A stretch of DNA of 64,000 nucleotides from NCBI GenBank assembly GCA_050294475.1, contig JBNKOE010000022.1:1-64000 (forward strand), in the 5' to 3' direction. The stretch is from Thalassobellus sp050294475. Its GTDB lineage: Bacteria > Bacteroidota > Bacteroidia > Flavobacteriales > Flavobacteriaceae. Below are positions 51,567 through 59,953 of this stretch, piece by piece. A model generated the notes under the pieces. That model saw only the letters and a program-made list of their open reading frames with translations, was not told the origin of the DNA and did no database searches. Both the position numbers and the translations under genes were made by a program. The number at the start of each line of letters is the position of its first letter. Within the stretch, counting starts at the first letter, position 1.

Positions 51567-51608
51567 TTTGGTACTAATTTTACCTTAAAACCACATATAT
51601 TGTCACTT

Positions 51609-51674
51609 ATTTGTCTCTTAAATTTAGTAAAACCCTATAAACAGTATATTCTCATTTTTTGTATCGGCAAATAG
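51609..51674 (+). other. Right att region of element 2, with FCIGK-stop core
   Basis: ATTTGTCTCTTAAA at 51609 and CCTATAAA at 51634-51641 are followed 18 bp later by TGT ATC GGC AAA TAG (51660-51674), coding CIGK-stop. With the preceding TTT it reads FCIGK-stop, the exact end of MnmE. Spacing from arm to CCTATAAA (25 bp) and to the core equals that of the element 1 site. Confidence 0.72.
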
Positions 51675-51716
51675 TTTAAAATAATAGTTCCGTATTTATA
51701 CCATTTTCTTGAGAGG

Positions 51717-51751
51717 CCTATAAATAGGAGTGAAGTACTTTTTGTATCTAA
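51717..51751 (+). other. Third att-like site, degenerate
   Basis: CCTATAAA at 51717-51724 is followed after 18 bp by TGTATC (51743-51748) and then TAA, so the coded end is FCI-stop. ATTTATACC lies 23 bp before CCTATAAA. It could be the right end of an older element reduced to about 77 bp. It marks the likely end of the array. Confidence 0.55.
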
Positions 51752-51814
51752 ACCTCAATAAACACCATTAATTCAACCAAAAGGTCAAATCAATTTTTTT
51801 TAAAAAGAATTTAA

Positions 51815-51822
51815 TAGATTTG
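51815..51822 (+). promoter_or_regulatory. -7 box TAGATTTG, 4 bp from an AraC-family start
   Basis: It is an exact TAnnTTTG match with the ATG at 51827. It implies a leaderless or near-leaderless mRNA for the regulator gene. No -33 TTG is visible. Confidence 0.45.
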
Positions 51823-51826
51823 TAAT

Positions 51827-52681
51827 ATGACCAGAGACTTTATTGATATAAATGATTTTACCATTCTTGTTGAAGAAGCTTCAACAGAAGATATTACAGT
51901 TGATTCTTGTCGATTTGACGAACCTGTTATCGCCGTAGCATTTTATGGTTCTGGCAATGTTGATTTAACTGTGAAATATGGTAAAAATGAAAAGGATTTT
52001 CATCATACAAAAGGCTTGGCGTTATCATTTTATGCTGATACTAATGTTGAATTTGAACATACTGTATCCCCTGAAAAACCGTTACAATGTATTGTGATAG
52101 CAACCTCTCTAAGGAGTTTAGATAATTTACCCAATCAAGAGGGAGAGATTTTTTCAAATTTATTAAATGAGCTGGTCAATCCATCCGACAATTATGTAGA
52201 AGGCCCTCATTTCTTTATGACTCCTGAAATGGAAACCATTATAGACGCTGTTTTCAATATGAAATATCATGGCAAAACTAAAATGATGTTTTTTAGAAGC
52301 CAAATGACCGCTCTTATTTCTCACTTTTTTGGGGAGCTTGCAAGCTTACAAACTGAAAAAATTAATACTACAGAAAGAGATAAACTATATAAAGCTAAAG
52401 ATATTTTACTTGAAAATTTGGATAATCCGCCTTCTTTAAATGAATTATCAAAACAAATAGGTCTCAATAGTTATAGTCTAAAGAAAAACTTTAAAGAGTT
52501 GTTTGGAGTGCCCGTATTTAAATATTTACAGAATGAACGATTAACAACAGCTCATGAGTTAATCAAAAGTCATGAATCGACTGTGCAAGAGGCGGCATGG
52601 CATGTTGGATATGACAGCCTTAGCTCTTTTTCTAACGCCTTTGAAAAAAAATTTGGTTACAGACCAAGCCAAATAAAGTAA
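51827..52681 (+). CDS. AraC family transcription regulator
   Basis: The 284-aa protein has a variable N-terminal sensor part (cupin-like strands up to about 180) and a C-terminal double HTH: PPSLNELSKQIGLNSYSLKKNFKELFGVPVFKYLQNERL, then STVQEAAWHVGYDSLSSFSNAFEKKFGYRPSQIK. It is followed by a co-directional set of small redox-type genes (52777-55565) that it may control. It is the first gene right of the att array. Confidence 0.92.
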   Translation: MTRDFIDINDFTILVEEASTEDITVDSCRFDEPVIAVAFYGSGNVDLTVKYGKNEKDFHHTKGLALSFYADTNVEFEHTVSPEKPLQCIVIATSLRSLDNLPNQEGEIFSNLLNELVNPSDNYVEGPHFFMTPEMETIIDAVFNMKYHGKTKMMFFRSQMTALISHFFGELASLQTEKINTTERDKLYKAKDILLENLDNPPSLNELSKQIGLNSYSLKKNFKELFGVPVFKYLQNERLTTAHELIKSHESTVQEAAWHVGYDSLSSFSNAFEKKFGYRPSQIK

Positions 52682-52776
52682 ACTCCTTATCAAACAAATC
52701 ATCCTCCTTTTAGAACTAAGCTAATACTTCCGTTATAGCCAAATTTGTACCTGTAATTATTAATCAATTATAGGTT

Positions 52777-53136
52777 ATGCAATATTTAGTCACACTACAA
52801 CTAAAAGTAATTCTTCTTACTATTGGATTGGTCTATAATGTTGGTTTATTAAATGATATTCCTTGTAGAAGTGATTTTATCAACAAAGTCGTTATTCCTT
52901 CGAATTTAACATCTAAAGAAGAAGCTTTCAATATACTTAATCAAAAATGTAATGTCTGCCATATTAAGAAGAACAAAAAGCGTCTATTCACTTTTAATAA
53001 TATGGATAACATGTCTAAAGATATTTATAAGCAAGTGTTTGTTAAGAAAAGAATGCCTAAGGGAAAAGATAACAGATTAACTTCAGAAGAGTATGCATCA
53101 CTTTTGACATGGATTTCAACAATAAAAAATAAATAG
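52777..53136 (+). CDS. Small exported c-type haem protein
   Basis: The 119-aa protein has an N-terminal membrane/signal segment (LKVILLTIGLVYNVGLL). A single haem-binding motif, CNVCH, sits near residue 59, and a likely axial Met lies in KRMPKG. This fits a short monohaem cytochrome c. It lies 2 bp before the DUF1772-like gene, so they form one transcript. Electron partner unknown. Confidence 0.72.
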   Translation: MQYLVTLQLKVILLTIGLVYNVGLLNDIPCRSDFINKVVIPSNLTSKEEAFNILNQKCNVCHIKKNKKRLFTFNNMDNMSKDIYKQVFVKKRMPKGKDNRLTSEEYASLLTWISTIKNK

Positions 53137-53138
53137 AT

Positions 53139-53642
53139 ATGGAAATTTCATTTAAACTTTCAACATTAGTTTTAACAATTTTACTTACAGGGCTGTCAGC
53201 TGGATTATGTTTTACTTGGTCAAATGCAGTAACTCCAGGTATTGGGAATTTAAGCGATTTAGGGTTCTTACGGTCGTTTCAGCAAATGAATAGAGTTATC
53301 ATCAATCCATTGTTTTTGATTGTTTTTTTTGGTCCTTTCTTCTTAAATCTACTCAATATGTATTTGTATCGTAATCAACCAAATAAAATATTTTGGATGC
53401 TTGTAATTGCTGGAGTTATCTATATTCTTGGGGTAGTATTTATAACCATTTTTGGAAATGTTCCATTAAATGAAATGTTAGACAAGACTGATTTATCAAG
53501 TGACAGTTCTTTAGATCTAAAAGCATTACGAGATAGTTTTGAGGATAAATGGAATAAACTTCACTTAGTCAGAACAATTACATCATCTATTTCATTTTCG
53601 CTATTGGTCGTAGCCCTAATTCAAATTTCAAAAACAAATTAA
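53139..53642 (+). CDS. DUF1772 (anthrone oxygenase-like) membrane protein
   Basis: The 167-aa protein has four predicted membrane helices. It has the start of the family: LTGLSAGLCFTWSNAVTPGIGNLSDLGFLRSFQQMNRVIINPLF, with conserved W-x-x-x-V-x-PG and QxMN. FGNVPLNEMLD and the late W(N)KLHLVRT also fit. The reaction of bacterial DUF1772 proteins is not settled. It sits between the haem protein and a CMD-like gene. Confidence 0.8.
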   Translation: MEISFKLSTLVLTILLTGLSAGLCFTWSNAVTPGIGNLSDLGFLRSFQQMNRVIINPLFLIVFFGPFFLNLLNMYLYRNQPNKIFWMLVIAGVIYILGVVFITIFGNVPLNEMLDKTDLSSDSSLDLKALRDSFEDKWNKLHLVRTITSSISFSLLVVALIQISKTN

Positions 53643-53663
53643 TAATCTTAAACAATAAGTAAC

Positions 53664-54263
53664 ATGACATTTTTTAAAAATTTAGACGAGCTTTCTGATA
53701 TTACTGATATAACATTCAATGACAGAGGGCGATTAGGACCATTCGACAAAGCCTCTCAAAGAATTATGAGAGGGAAATCAGAATTTACACCTGCGCAGAG
53801 AGAGATGTTTGCAGCATATGTTTCAGGATTAAACGCCTGTAGTTTCTGTTACGGCTCTCATAAAACAGTAGCTTCAAACTTTGGCATTTCAGAGCAAGTA
53901 ATTGAACAGCTATTAATGGATATTGATTCAGCAGGTGTTCAAGATAATCTTAAACCAATCTTTAAGTATCTGAAAAAACTAACGCTTACGCCAAGCAAGA
54001 TAATTAAAGATGATGCTCTTATGGTGTTTAAAGCCGGATGGAAAGAAGAAGCATTGCATGAGGCCATAATTGTGGGTTGTTTATTCAATTTTTACAACCG
54101 TTTGCTTGATGGACATGGGGTAAAAGGCAATCATGCTATTTATCAATTTGGGGCAAACCATCTTTATAAAAACGGATATGGTGTACCTTGGTTTATAGGG
54201 TTGATTAAAAAAAGTATTAAGAAGAGTAATAGAAAGAAAATTGAACAATTAGAATCAGAATAA
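53664..54263 (+). CDS. Carboxymuconolactone decarboxylase / AhpD-like protein
   Basis: The 199-aa helical protein has the peroxidase-related motif SGLNACSFCYGSHKTVA (CxxC with His), the active-site pattern of AhpD-like alkylhydroperoxidase proteins. It may act in thiol-based peroxide or redox work. It lies 21 bp after the DUF1772 gene and 18 bp before the NmrA-like gene. A second CMD-like gene lies at 58800. Confidence 0.85.
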   Translation: MTFFKNLDELSDITDITFNDRGRLGPFDKASQRIMRGKSEFTPAQREMFAAYVSGLNACSFCYGSHKTVASNFGISEQVIEQLLMDIDSAGVQDNLKPIFKYLKKLTLTPSKIIKDDALMVFKAGWKEEALHEAIIVGCLFNFYNRLLDGHGVKGNHAIYQFGANHLYKNGYGVPWFIGLIKKSIKKSNRKKIEQLESE

Positions 54264-54281
54264 CATTAAAAAACAAGAGAA

Positions 54282-55118
54282 ATGAAAAAAGATAAATTTT
54301 TAATAATTGGAGGAACCGGAAAAACAGGTCGTAAAGTAGTGAAAAGTTTACAACTGCTAAATCAAGATGTACGCATTGGTTCAAGATCGTCAAACCCTGT
54401 TTTTGATTGGGATAACCCTGATACTTATGAGACTGCATTGGAGGGAATTGATAAAGTTTACATTACGTATCAACCGGATTTGGCAGTACCAGGTGCTATT
54501 CAAGCCATCGAAAAATTAATTTATGTAGCAAAACAAAAGAAGATTAAAAAAGTGGTGCTACTATCCGGGAAAGGGGAAAAAGAGGCACAACTCTGCGAAC
54601 AAGTAGTGATTCATTCTGGGTTAGATTACACCATTGTTAGGGCGAGTTGGTTCAACCAAAATTTTAGTGAAAGTTTTTTCTTAGAACCTATCAAAAATGG
54701 TGTTGTAGCTTTGCCTCAAGTACATGTTAAAGTACCTTATGTTGATACCGATGATATTGCCGATGTTGTTGTGGAAGCGTTACTACATGATAAGCACAAT
54801 AGTAAAATATACCAATTAACGGGGTCTAGAACGTTGACTTTTCAAGAAGCAATTTTAGAAATAGCAGCTGCTACTGATAGAAAAATTGACTTTATACCAA
54901 TTTCGGTTGCAGAATACATCAATGCTTTAAAAGACCACGGTATTCCAGATGATTTTGCGTGGTTAATTGAATATCTGTTTACAGAAGTGTTGGGGAATCC
55001 TAGTGTTTCAGAAATCACCAATGATATTGAAAAGGTTTTGAAACGTAAACCTAAAGCCTTTTCTAAATATATACAAGAGACGGCGGCAATAGGGATTTGG
55101 AGCCCAATGAGCAAATAA
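54282..55118 (+). CDS. NmrA-like NAD(P)-binding reductase
   Basis: The 278-aa Rossmann protein starts KFLIIGGTGKTGRKVVKSLQ (GGTGKTG nucleotide loop), then VRIGSRSSNPVFDWDNPDTY, then KVVLLSGKGE and TIVRASWFNQNFSE. This is the NmrA/atypical SDR family, often annotated as NAD(P)H-binding or ergot-alkaloid-type proteins. It may be a redox sensor or a quinone reductase. It is part of the co-directional set from 52777. Confidence 0.88.
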   Translation: MKKDKFLIIGGTGKTGRKVVKSLQLLNQDVRIGSRSSNPVFDWDNPDTYETALEGIDKVYITYQPDLAVPGAIQAIEKLIYVAKQKKIKKVVLLSGKGEKEAQLCEQVVIHSGLDYTIVRASWFNQNFSESFFLEPIKNGVVALPQVHVKVPYVDTDDIADVVVEALLHDKHNSKIYQLTGSRTLTFQEAILEIAAATDRKIDFIPISVAEYINALKDHGIPDDFAWLIEYLFTEVLGNPSVSEITNDIEKVLKRKPKAFSKYIQETAAIGIWSPMSK

Positions 55119-55163
55119 TGCCAGCTCATATTGATTGATAAATATTAGCAGAAACTTAACGAT

Positions 55164-55565
55164 ATGAATACAAAATTGATAATGACATTAAGTGCTCTTA
55201 TCTTGGGAGCCATTGGAGTGCTATTAACATTTATTCCCGACACCATTTTAAGCCATTTAAATATTGATGTAAACAAGACTTCTCAGTTCTTGATGCAAAT
55301 TCTTGGAGCTCTATATTTCTCTTTTGCAATGCTAAATTGGATGACAAAGACGAGTTTGATAGGTGGAATTTATAATCGCCCTATAGCTATCGCTAACTTC
55401 TCTCATTTTTTGATTGCCGGACTTGCGTTAGCTAAAGGAATAATTTCCAACCCAAGTATCTCATATGCGATTTGGACGGCTGGAATTATATATTGTTTGT
55501 TCGGAGTTTCCTTTGGAATCATATTATTCAGGCACCCTGTAAATGAAACCAAATCGAATAAATAA
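55164..55565 (+). CDS. Small four-helix membrane protein, unknown
   Basis: The 133-aa protein has four hydrophobic helices (LIMTLSALILGAIGVLLTFI, FLMQILGALYFSFAMLNW, IAIANFSHFLIAGLALAKG, YAIWTAGIIYCLFGVSFGI). The layout is like DUF4345/DoxX-like small membrane proteins, but I cannot name the family. It closes the set begun at 52777. Confidence 0.6.
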   Translation: MNTKLIMTLSALILGAIGVLLTFIPDTILSHLNIDVNKTSQFLMQILGALYFSFAMLNWMTKTSLIGGIYNRPIAIANFSHFLIAGLALAKGIISNPSISYAIWTAGIIYCLFGVSFGIILFRHPVNETKSNK

Positions 55566-55682
55566 AGATAGAAACGTGCTTCAATTTTATGTGATTGAAA
55601 AAGCCAATGACTGGGGTCTAGAAACAAGGTTTAATAACAATCAACAAATAAAAATAGTTGGCATTGATTAAAAAAAAATGAA

Positions 55683-56156
55683 TTGAAAATTAGAGAAACT
55701 CATAAAAACGAATACACCATTTCAACAGACAAGAATAAATTGGATTTTACTTGTATTCACAAATTCCTTACAAATGAAACTGACTGGAGTAACGGAATTC
55801 CAATGAATACTCTAAAAACATCTATTGAAAACTCTCTGAACTTTGGACTTTATTACGAAAATAAACAAATAGGATATGCTAGAATAATTTCAGACTACTC
55901 AACTATTGCATATTTAGGCGATGTTTTTATTGTAAAAGAATATCGTGGGAATGGATTAAGTAAATGGCTGATAAATGAAATAATGGAACATCCTAACCTT
56001 CAAGGATTAAGATGATGGATTTTATTGACTGATACAGCCGAATGGCTTTATAAAAAATTTGGATTTACTGAATTAGCTTATCCTGAATTCTATATGGAAA
56101 AACATAATCCAAATGTTTACAATGGAATAGAAAAAGTTAACAGCAATAGTGTATAA
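55683..56156 (+). pseudogene. GNAT acetyltransferase interrupted by an in-frame TGA
   Basis: The frame codes a 157-codon GNAT protein: LNFGLYYENKQIGYARIISDYSTIAYLGDVFIVKEYRGNGLSKWL (acetyl-CoA loop R-G-N-G), then HPNLQGLR, TGA at 56013-56015, then WILLTDTAEWLYKKFGFTEL to a TAA at 56154-56156. The frame is kept and the second half is the normal end of the family, where Arg is expected at the stop. It is a recent nonsense mutation or a sequence error. The start is a TTG at 55683; the ATG nearby is out of frame. Confidence 0.8.
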
Positions 56157-56303
56157 AAATATTAACCGAAACAGTAGTAAATAGGGGTATTGTAGTTCGC
56201 TTAAAATTTGGTAGTAAACTATAAGTTTCTACTTCCGCAATCGACTATTACTCTTATACTACCGTTACCAAACATTAAAACAAAACCTCAAATAAAATAA
56301 ATT

Positions 56304-56648
56304 ATGCCACATTTTGTAATTGATTGTTCTGAAAACATCATAAAAAGAAAATCACCAAAAGAAATTATTCAAAAAGTATATGATACAGCAGATTCAACTG
56401 ACCTTTTTGACAAAGGCGATATTAAAGTAAGAATCAATCCTTTTGAATATTATAATATCGGAAATACTAAAGATGATTTTATTCACATTTTTGCAAATAT
56501 TATGGAAGGACGAACTGTTTCTCAAAAAAAGAATCTATCGGAAAGAATTATTACTGAATTGAAATCAATGTTTCCTGATGTTCCAATTATTTCAATCAAT
56601 ATTAGAGATTTTGAAAAAGCAACTTATTGTAATAAATCGATGGTCTGA
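56304..56648 (+). CDS. 5-carboxymethyl-2-hydroxymuconate isomerase-like tautomerase
   Basis: The 114-aa protein begins MPHFVIDCSENI, so Pro becomes the N-terminal catalytic residue after Met removal. It has the CHMI pattern: DIKVRINPFEYYNIG, then FIHIFANIMEGRTVSQKKNLSERIITELKSMFPD. It belongs to the tautomerase superfamily. There are no other aromatic-degradation genes near, so its substrate is open. Confidence 0.82.
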   Translation: MPHFVIDCSENIIKRKSPKEIIQKVYDTADSTDLFDKGDIKVRINPFEYYNIGNTKDDFIHIFANIMEGRTVSQKKNLSERIITELKSMFPDVPIISINIRDFEKATYCNKSMV

Positions 56649-56742
56649 TATCGAATGATATTATAAATGGAATAAAAAACGTTGGGTAATAAATAGGAAT
56701 ATGAGCAGTCTGCAAGACCTAGTGTAAAGATTGCCGGTTGTA

Positions 56743-56764
56743 CCTGCCTTTGTCGGCAGACAGG
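56743..56764. repeat. GC-rich hairpin in AT-rich spacer
   Basis: CTGCC at 56744 pairs with GGCAG at 56755 over a six-base loop, followed by ACAGG that recalls the leading CCTG. It is followed by CGCCTAAGCGG. It contrasts with the AT-rich surroundings and looks like a short interspersed repeat, but no second copy was found in the window. Confidence 0.35.
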
Positions 56765-56830
56765 CTATTCGCCTAAGCGGATTTAGTTCAACACGGATGC
56801 TATAATTAAAAATCTTAAAAAATCAATCTC

Positions 56831-57859
56831 ATGAACAGAAGACTTTTAGGTAATATTTTAATAATAACGCTACTAATACTGGTAGGATCAGGCTTGTTAA
56901 TGTATTTAAAACCTTTCACCAAAAACATTGCTTCATTGCATACTTTTTTTGGACTACTATTTGTTTTAGGAATGGTCTTTCATATTCTGAATAATAAAAA
57001 ACCTCTTTCAAATTATATAAAAGGTAAAAGACAATCAAAACTTAAAAAACTTCTAAGTCCATTAGTTTTCTTTTTAATTTTAGTTGTGGCATTGGGTTTA
57101 TATCTAGATCTCCCATTTTTAAATAGTCTATACAAGTTTGGTAACAGAATTAGAAATGAACAAATTGGCAAAACAGAAGAACAGTTTGACTATGAGATTA
57201 TTGAATTAGAAAAAGCACTGGGAAAACATACTATTGATATTGAGTTAAAAAAGGGAGCATCCTTTCAGTATCCATTGTTTGCTATTTGGATAGAGGACTC
57301 AACAGGGAACTATGTTGAAACCCTGTATATTTCAAGAGTAATCTCTTCCAGCTCATTTGATTATGGTAAAAAAATCAACAACAAATGGGAATCTGCCATT
57401 TTAAGACGACCGGAAGCCCTTCCCTATTGGTCGCACAAAAGAGGAATAATAGCCTCCGATGGTCTTTATGTGCCACTCAACAACGCACAAGATCTTGATG
57501 CTGTTTCTGGAGCAACACCAACAGGTAATTTTATAATAAAATCCAAAAGCAATCTGGAAAATTTAAGAAACTTTAAAGTTATGTTAGAGGTTAATCAGTC
57601 TTATGACTGGAATGACTATTATACCGAAGATAAATTTCCTGATGACCCTATTTATTCAGGTTCCGGGCAGGTTGGACAACCTTCCTTGATATATGAAACA
57701 CAAACTTCATCAAAAGAATTTATGTCAAAAAAATATAAACTCATGGAACTTATCGGACATGGTCATTATTCAGGAAAAAATGGCAAATTATGTAAGGACT
57801 TGTCTAAAATTACGACTGCTAAAGAAATTGTTGATAGAGTACTATTAAAAATTAATTAA
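56831..57859 (+). CDS. Membrane protein with DUF4405-like helices and a DUF2271-like domain
   Basis: The 342-aa protein has three N-terminal membrane helices (ILIITLLILVGSGLLMYL; LHTFFGLLFVLGMVFHIL with two His that may hold haem; LVFFLILVVALGLYL). An exported domain follows, with FQYPLFAIWIEDSTGNYVETLYISRV (W-x-E-D-x-x-G-x-Y-V-x-TL, as in DUF2271 proteins) and DAVSGATPTGNF. This suggests an envelope electron-transfer or sensor role. The AraC gene follows after 13 bp. Confidence 0.65.
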   Translation: MNRRLLGNILIITLLILVGSGLLMYLKPFTKNIASLHTFFGLLFVLGMVFHILNNKKPLSNYIKGKRQSKLKKLLSPLVFFLILVVALGLYLDLPFLNSLYKFGNRIRNEQIGKTEEQFDYEIIELEKALGKHTIDIELKKGASFQYPLFAIWIEDSTGNYVETLYISRVISSSSFDYGKKINNKWESAILRRPEALPYWSHKRGIIASDGLYVPLNNAQDLDAVSGATPTGNFIIKSKSNLENLRNFKVMLEVNQSYDWNDYYTEDKFPDDPIYSGSGQVGQPSLIYETQTSSKEFMSKKYKLMELIGHGHYSGKNGKLCKDLSKITTAKEIVDRVLLKIN

Positions 57860-57872
57860 ACCATATATGTAA

Positions 57873-58697
57873 ATGCAATTTAAAGGAAAGTCAGGAGAGT
57901 TTATAGTATTAGAGCAAATCACAAGCAAAAATTGTAATGTGCTTAAAGAAATACACGAAGGTTCTTTAACAGTTTTATGGTTTGTTTCAGACAACAATAA
58001 ACTTACTATTGATGGTGTTGAAACAAGCTTTCAGAGAAATCAAATTGTTTTTTTGACTGAGTTTCATAACGTTGAGGTTAATTCTATTTGTAATGCAAAA
58101 TTGGTGAAATTTAATAGGCCTTTTTATTGTGTTTTAGATCATGATATTGAAGTGGGATGTAAAGGGGTTTTGTTTTTTGGTGCTTCTCAACTACCAATAA
58201 TTAAAATTCCTATAAATGAGACTGAACGTTTTGAAACACTTTGGAAAATGTTTGCCATTGAAATGGTATCTGATGATGATTTGAAGATTGATATGCTCCA
58301 AATGATGTTAAAGCGATACCTGATTTTGTGTACGCGTATATTTAAAAGTCAATCTAACTATCCAACAGAAAAAATAGAGTCAGACATTGTAAGAGAATTT
58401 AATTTTTTAGTAGAGCAACATTTCAAAACAAAATTTAGTGTAGCAGATTACGCTGAAATTCTCAACAAATCTCCCAAAACAATTTCTAATCTTTTTTCTA
58501 AACTGGGGTCTAAAACTGCATTGCAATATATCCAGGAAAGAAGAAGTCTTGAGGCCAAAAGACTATTACAATACTCCGAAAGACAAATTCAAGAAATTGC
58601 TTTTGAAATTGGGTTTGAAGATGTACAAGCTTTTAGTAGATTTTTTAAAAATTTAGAAGGTGTTTCTCCATCCCATTATAGAGAACAATTCACATAG
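57873..58697 (+). CDS. AraC family transcription regulator
   Basis: The 274-aa protein has an N-terminal cupin-like part (ITSKNCNVLKEIHEGSLTVLWFVSDN; FQRNQIVFLTEFHNVEV) and a C-terminal AraC double HTH (FSVADYAEILNKSPKTISNLFSKLG; RQIQEIAFEIGFEDVQAFSRFFKNLEGVSPSHYRE). It is the last gene before a spacer, then a CMD-like set at 58800. It probably controls that set, as the AraC at 51827 does for its own CMD-like gene. Confidence 0.92.
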   Translation: MQFKGKSGEFIVLEQITSKNCNVLKEIHEGSLTVLWFVSDNNKLTIDGVETSFQRNQIVFLTEFHNVEVNSICNAKLVKFNRPFYCVLDHDIEVGCKGVLFFGASQLPIIKIPINETERFETLWKMFAIEMVSDDDLKIDMLQMMLKRYLILCTRIFKSQSNYPTEKIESDIVREFNFLVEQHFKTKFSVADYAEILNKSPKTISNLFSKLGSKTALQYIQERRSLEAKRLLQYSERQIQEIAFEIGFEDVQAFSRFFKNLEGVSPSHYREQFT

Positions 58698-58799
58698 GCA
58701 ATATTGCCAACAAGTCAGGAAATTCTACCTAACAAACACCTCCATTATCATAGCATCTTTGCATTGTTACAATAAAGTATCATTAAAAACAATGTAAAT

Positions 58800-59351
58800 A
58801 TGACAAATTTTAAAGTTCCCACCAGAGGAGATGTATCTGAAAACAACAAAGCAATATTTGATAATTTAACAAGTGCCATTGGCATGGTACCTAATTTATA
58901 TGCAACCATTGCTTATTCTGATACAGCGCTTTCAAATTACTTACAGTTCCAAAATGCAAAAACCTCGTTTACAAAAAGAGAAAAAGAGGTGGTTAATTTG
59001 GTTGTAAGTCAAATAAATGGTTGTCATTATTGTCAAGCAGCACACACTACAATCGCTAAAATGAATGGTTTTACAGAAGATCAAATCCTTCAGTTAAGAG
59101 CCAGTTTTTCAGATTGGGATAAGAAATTAGATGCGTTGGCAAAATTAACCAAAGCCATTACAGAATCTAAAGGAAACCAGGTTGAAAAAGAGTTAAACGA
59201 TTTTTTTAACCAAGGCTATACTAAAGGAAGTTTAGTGGATTTACTATTACTAATTGCCGATAAAGTTGTGATGAACTATTTGCATAATATCACCAAGGTA
59301 GCAATAGATTTTCCTTTAGCACCAGAATTAGAATTAAAAACAATTCAATAA
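58800..59351 (+). CDS. Carboxymuconolactone decarboxylase family protein
   Basis: The 183-aa helical protein has the AhpD-like site SQINGCHYCQAAHTTIAKM (C-x-x-C...H) and a leading MVPNLYATIAYSD segment. It is more like the classical CMD/peroxidase-related family than the CMD-like protein at 53664. It lies 11 bp before a small membrane protein gene, as an operon. Confidence 0.88.
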   Translation: MTNFKVPTRGDVSENNKAIFDNLTSAIGMVPNLYATIAYSDTALSNYLQFQNAKTSFTKREKEVVNLVVSQINGCHYCQAAHTTIAKMNGFTEDQILQLRASFSDWDKKLDALAKLTKAITESKGNQVEKELNDFFNQGYTKGSLVDLLLLIADKVVMNYLHNITKVAIDFPLAPELELKTIQ

Positions 59352-59362
59352 TATATCAAATT

Positions 59363-59794
59363 ATGAAAACAATAAATTGGAAAAATGCAATAATTGCAGG
59401 AATTATAGGAACCATCCTATTTGATTTAGTAGGATTGGTATTTACAGGAGAATGGTGGGACATTCCAGGTATTTTAGGTGCTAAAACTGGTCTGGGTTTA
59501 GCCTATGGCGTAGTAGGACATTATTCAAATGGAATTTTATTAGCAGTACTTTATGCGGGAATTGCACCCTCCCTTTGGGGTCCAAAATGGGTAAGACCAT
59601 TAATTTTTGTAGCAGGAGAAACGGTAGCCTTGGTATGGCTGTTTATGCTTCCGTTATTGGGCGCAGGTGTTGCTGGATTAAACATGTCGCCAATGATGCC
59701 AGTAATAACCTTATTACGTCATATGGTATATGCTGTTCCTTTGATTTTCTTATTAAATAATGAAGTAGCTCCGTTATTGCAAACTAAGAAGTAA
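59363..59794 (+). CDS. Small four-helix membrane protein
   Basis: The 143-aa protein has four hydrophobic helices: NAIIAGIIGTILFDLVGLVF, LAYGVVGHYSNGILLAVLYA, PLIFVAGETVALVWLFMLPL, and LLRHMVYAVPLIFLL. No known family can be named firmly. It is coupled to the CMD-like gene and followed by a strong terminator. Confidence 0.68.
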   Translation: MKTINWKNAIIAGIIGTILFDLVGLVFTGEWWDIPGILGAKTGLGLAYGVVGHYSNGILLAVLYAGIAPSLWGPKWVRPLIFVAGETVALVWLFMLPLLGAGVAGLNMSPMMPVITLLRHMVYAVPLIFLLNNEVAPLLQTKK

Positions 59795-59818
59795 AAAGAC
59801 ACCCCAGTTTGTAAGTTA

Positions 59819-59856
59819 AATAAGCAAACCTTAAATCAAAGGTTTGCTTATTTTTT
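59819..59856 (+). terminator. Rho-independent terminator
   Basis: AATAAGCAAACCTT pairs with AAGGTTTGCTTATT over a six-base loop, followed by four T. It closes the CMD operon. Confidence 0.9.
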
Positions 59857-59953
59857 CAACTATTTATTGAACAAATTATAATACTTCTTGAACAAGTAGT
59901 TTGCTCAAATAATTATCAATTTTATATCGAACTCAGGTCATAAATAAAAAACA

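Larger units (their letters stand above)
48278..51674 (+). mobile_element. Element 2: remnant element in tandem, recombinase lost
   Basis: It lies between the CIGK-stop copies at 48263-48277 and 51660-51674. It carries control repeats, a truncated zinc-ribbon gene, a GHKL-STAS-PIN operon and fic. There is no recombinase gene, so it must have been inserted by a related enzyme or has lost its own. It could now be moved only by the element 1 recombinase. Confidence 0.65.
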
